Shown here piece by piece: positions 5,940 through 6,624 of a DNA stretch of 6,624 nt. Both the position numbers and the translations under genes were made by a program. The first letter of the stretch is position 1. Each line of letters begins with the position of its first letter. Source of the DNA: Rhodospirillaceae bacterium (GTDB taxonomy: Bacteria; Pseudomonadota; Alphaproteobacteria; Rickettsiales; UBA3002); NCBI GenBank assembly GCA_947458525.1, contig CANHAG010000080.1, forward strand, positions 1 through 6,624. The letters are read 5' to 3'. Under the pieces are notes generated by a model. That model had not been told where the DNA came from. It did not search any database and saw only the letters and a list, made by a program, of their open reading frames with translations.

Positions 5940-6624
5940 TTACGCCTTCTCGGGTAGCGCCTGCGCGGGAGATGAAACCGGCTTCTTCCCAAGCAGCACC
6001 GCGTAAAGTGCAGGCACGAACCCAAGGGTCAGCACCGTGCCGATGAGCAGGCCGAACATGATGACAATGCCCATGGCGAACCAGAGTTCTTCACCAAACA
6101 GCACCATGGGAATCAGCCCGAAACAGGTGGTGAGTGTGGTCATGAGAATGGGTCTGAGCCGTGCGCCGCAGGCGGTGACAATGGCCGTTTCGAGCTTCTC
6201 ACTCTGTGCGCGCTCAATATCGATGCGGTCAATCAGCACAATGCCGTTGACGATGATGATGCCGGCCAGACTCAATAGCCCGAGCAGGCCGTTAAAATCG
6301 AGAAATGCACCGCTTAAGAGCAGCCCGACCGATACACCAATCAGGCACAGCGGAATGGTGAGAAAAATAATCGCCGGCCGCACCACCGAGTTGAATTTGA
6401 GCACGAGCAGTACAAACATGAGCACAAACGCAAGCGGCATGAACTGGAAGAGTGCGCTATTGGCGCGCGTGCTGCCCTCAATCTCCCCACCCATTTCCAC
6501 ATGGTAGCCACGCGGCAGCTCCGTATCTTTGAGTGCGGTGCGCACGGCCTGATCAAACCCGAGCGCGGTATAGGCCGGGTTCATGCCCTCAACCGTCATG
6601 GTGCGTTCCTGATTAAACCGCATG
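5940..6624 (-). CDS. RND efflux permease, C-terminal part (5' end outside window)
   Basis: Only the last 227 residues are visible; the family has about 1000-1050, so roughly 800 lie beyond base 6624. The visible part holds the end of the second periplasmic porter region (LPRGYHVEMGGEIEGS at 36-51 of the fragment) and then five membrane segments (about 61-79, 83-103, 112-132, 155-178, 184-211), which correspond to TM8-TM12. The hallmark ARLRPILMTTLTT (154-166) followed by GLIPMVLFG is present, and the tail KKPVSSPAQALPEKA is cytoplasmic. The position of the AcrB TM10 lysine (K940) is V125 in GIIIVNGIVLID, a pattern seen in RND branches other than AcrB-type drug pumps. Substrate and partner adaptor are not visible. 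TauE follows after 1 nt. Confidence 0.92.
   Translation of the reverse strand, partial: MRFNQERTMTVEGMNPAYTALGFDQAVRTALKDTELPRGYHVEMGGEIEGSTRANSALFQFMPLAFVLMFVLLVLKFNSVVRPAIIFLTIPLCLIGVSVGLLLSGAFLDFNGLLGLLSLAGIIIVNGIVLIDRIDIERAQSEKLETAIVTACGARLRPILMTTLTTCFGLIPMVLFGEELWFAMGIVIMFGLLIGTVLTLGFVPALYAVLLGKKPVSSPAQALPEKA

Noticed and set aside
5939..6025. Upstream extension of the TauE frame to an ATG at 6025
   Set aside because: It is an arginine-rich out-of-frame reading of the RND C-terminus; the hydrophobic TauE N-terminus begins properly at 5938.

Overview
The window reads as chromosomal DNA of a Gram-negative proteobacterium, most likely an alphaproteobacterium. The evidence is an aerobic ubiquinone pathway enzyme (UbiA), an inner-membrane RND pump, cyclic-di-GMP turnover, GC-rich coding sequence with tight gene spacing, and a UbiA N-terminus (RPYLHLMRLYRPIGIW) of the alphaproteobacterial style. 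The exact lineage cannot be settled from this window. No phage, transposase, CRISPR array or other recognisable mobile element is visible.

Layout, left to right: the possible tail of an unidentified + strand gene (3-38); a promoter and a tRNA-Arg(CCG) on the + strand (45-162); then only minus-strand protein genes. Read in the direction of transcription (right to left) these form three probable units. Unit A is an RND efflux permease (cut by the window edge) followed 1 nt later by a TauE/SafE-like membrane exporter, and it ends in an intergenic region with two strong hairpins, one of them terminator-like. Unit B is a patatin-like acyl hydrolase whose TGA overlaps the ATG of a GntP-family permease. 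Unit C is ubiA followed 5 nt later by an EAL-domain c-di-GMP phosphodiesterase with a degenerate GGDEF half. The EAL gene converges on the tRNA.

Units B and C each begin with a perfect AT-rich inverted repeat of nearly the same total size (30 and 29 bp). Each is followed by exactly 7 nt ending in GAC and then TATA[AG]A running into the Shine-Dalgarno sequence. The two palindromes differ at three positions per arm, and every difference is matched on the opposite arm. This points to a shared operator or 5'-leader hairpin and is the most interesting signal here. No classic terminator separates the GntP gene from ubiA, so some read-through from B into C is possible.

Functionally, unit A looks like export. 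Unit B looks like lipid or polyester hydrolysis coupled to uptake of an organic acid; relatives of both genes are often found near 3-hydroxybutyrate metabolism, but no dehydrogenase gene is present. Unit C couples quinone synthesis with second-messenger breakdown, perhaps only by co-transcription. Nothing in the window proves a wholly new system. Gaps between genes are all shorter than 300 bases; the largest are 4963-5164 and 2300-2425, both described below.
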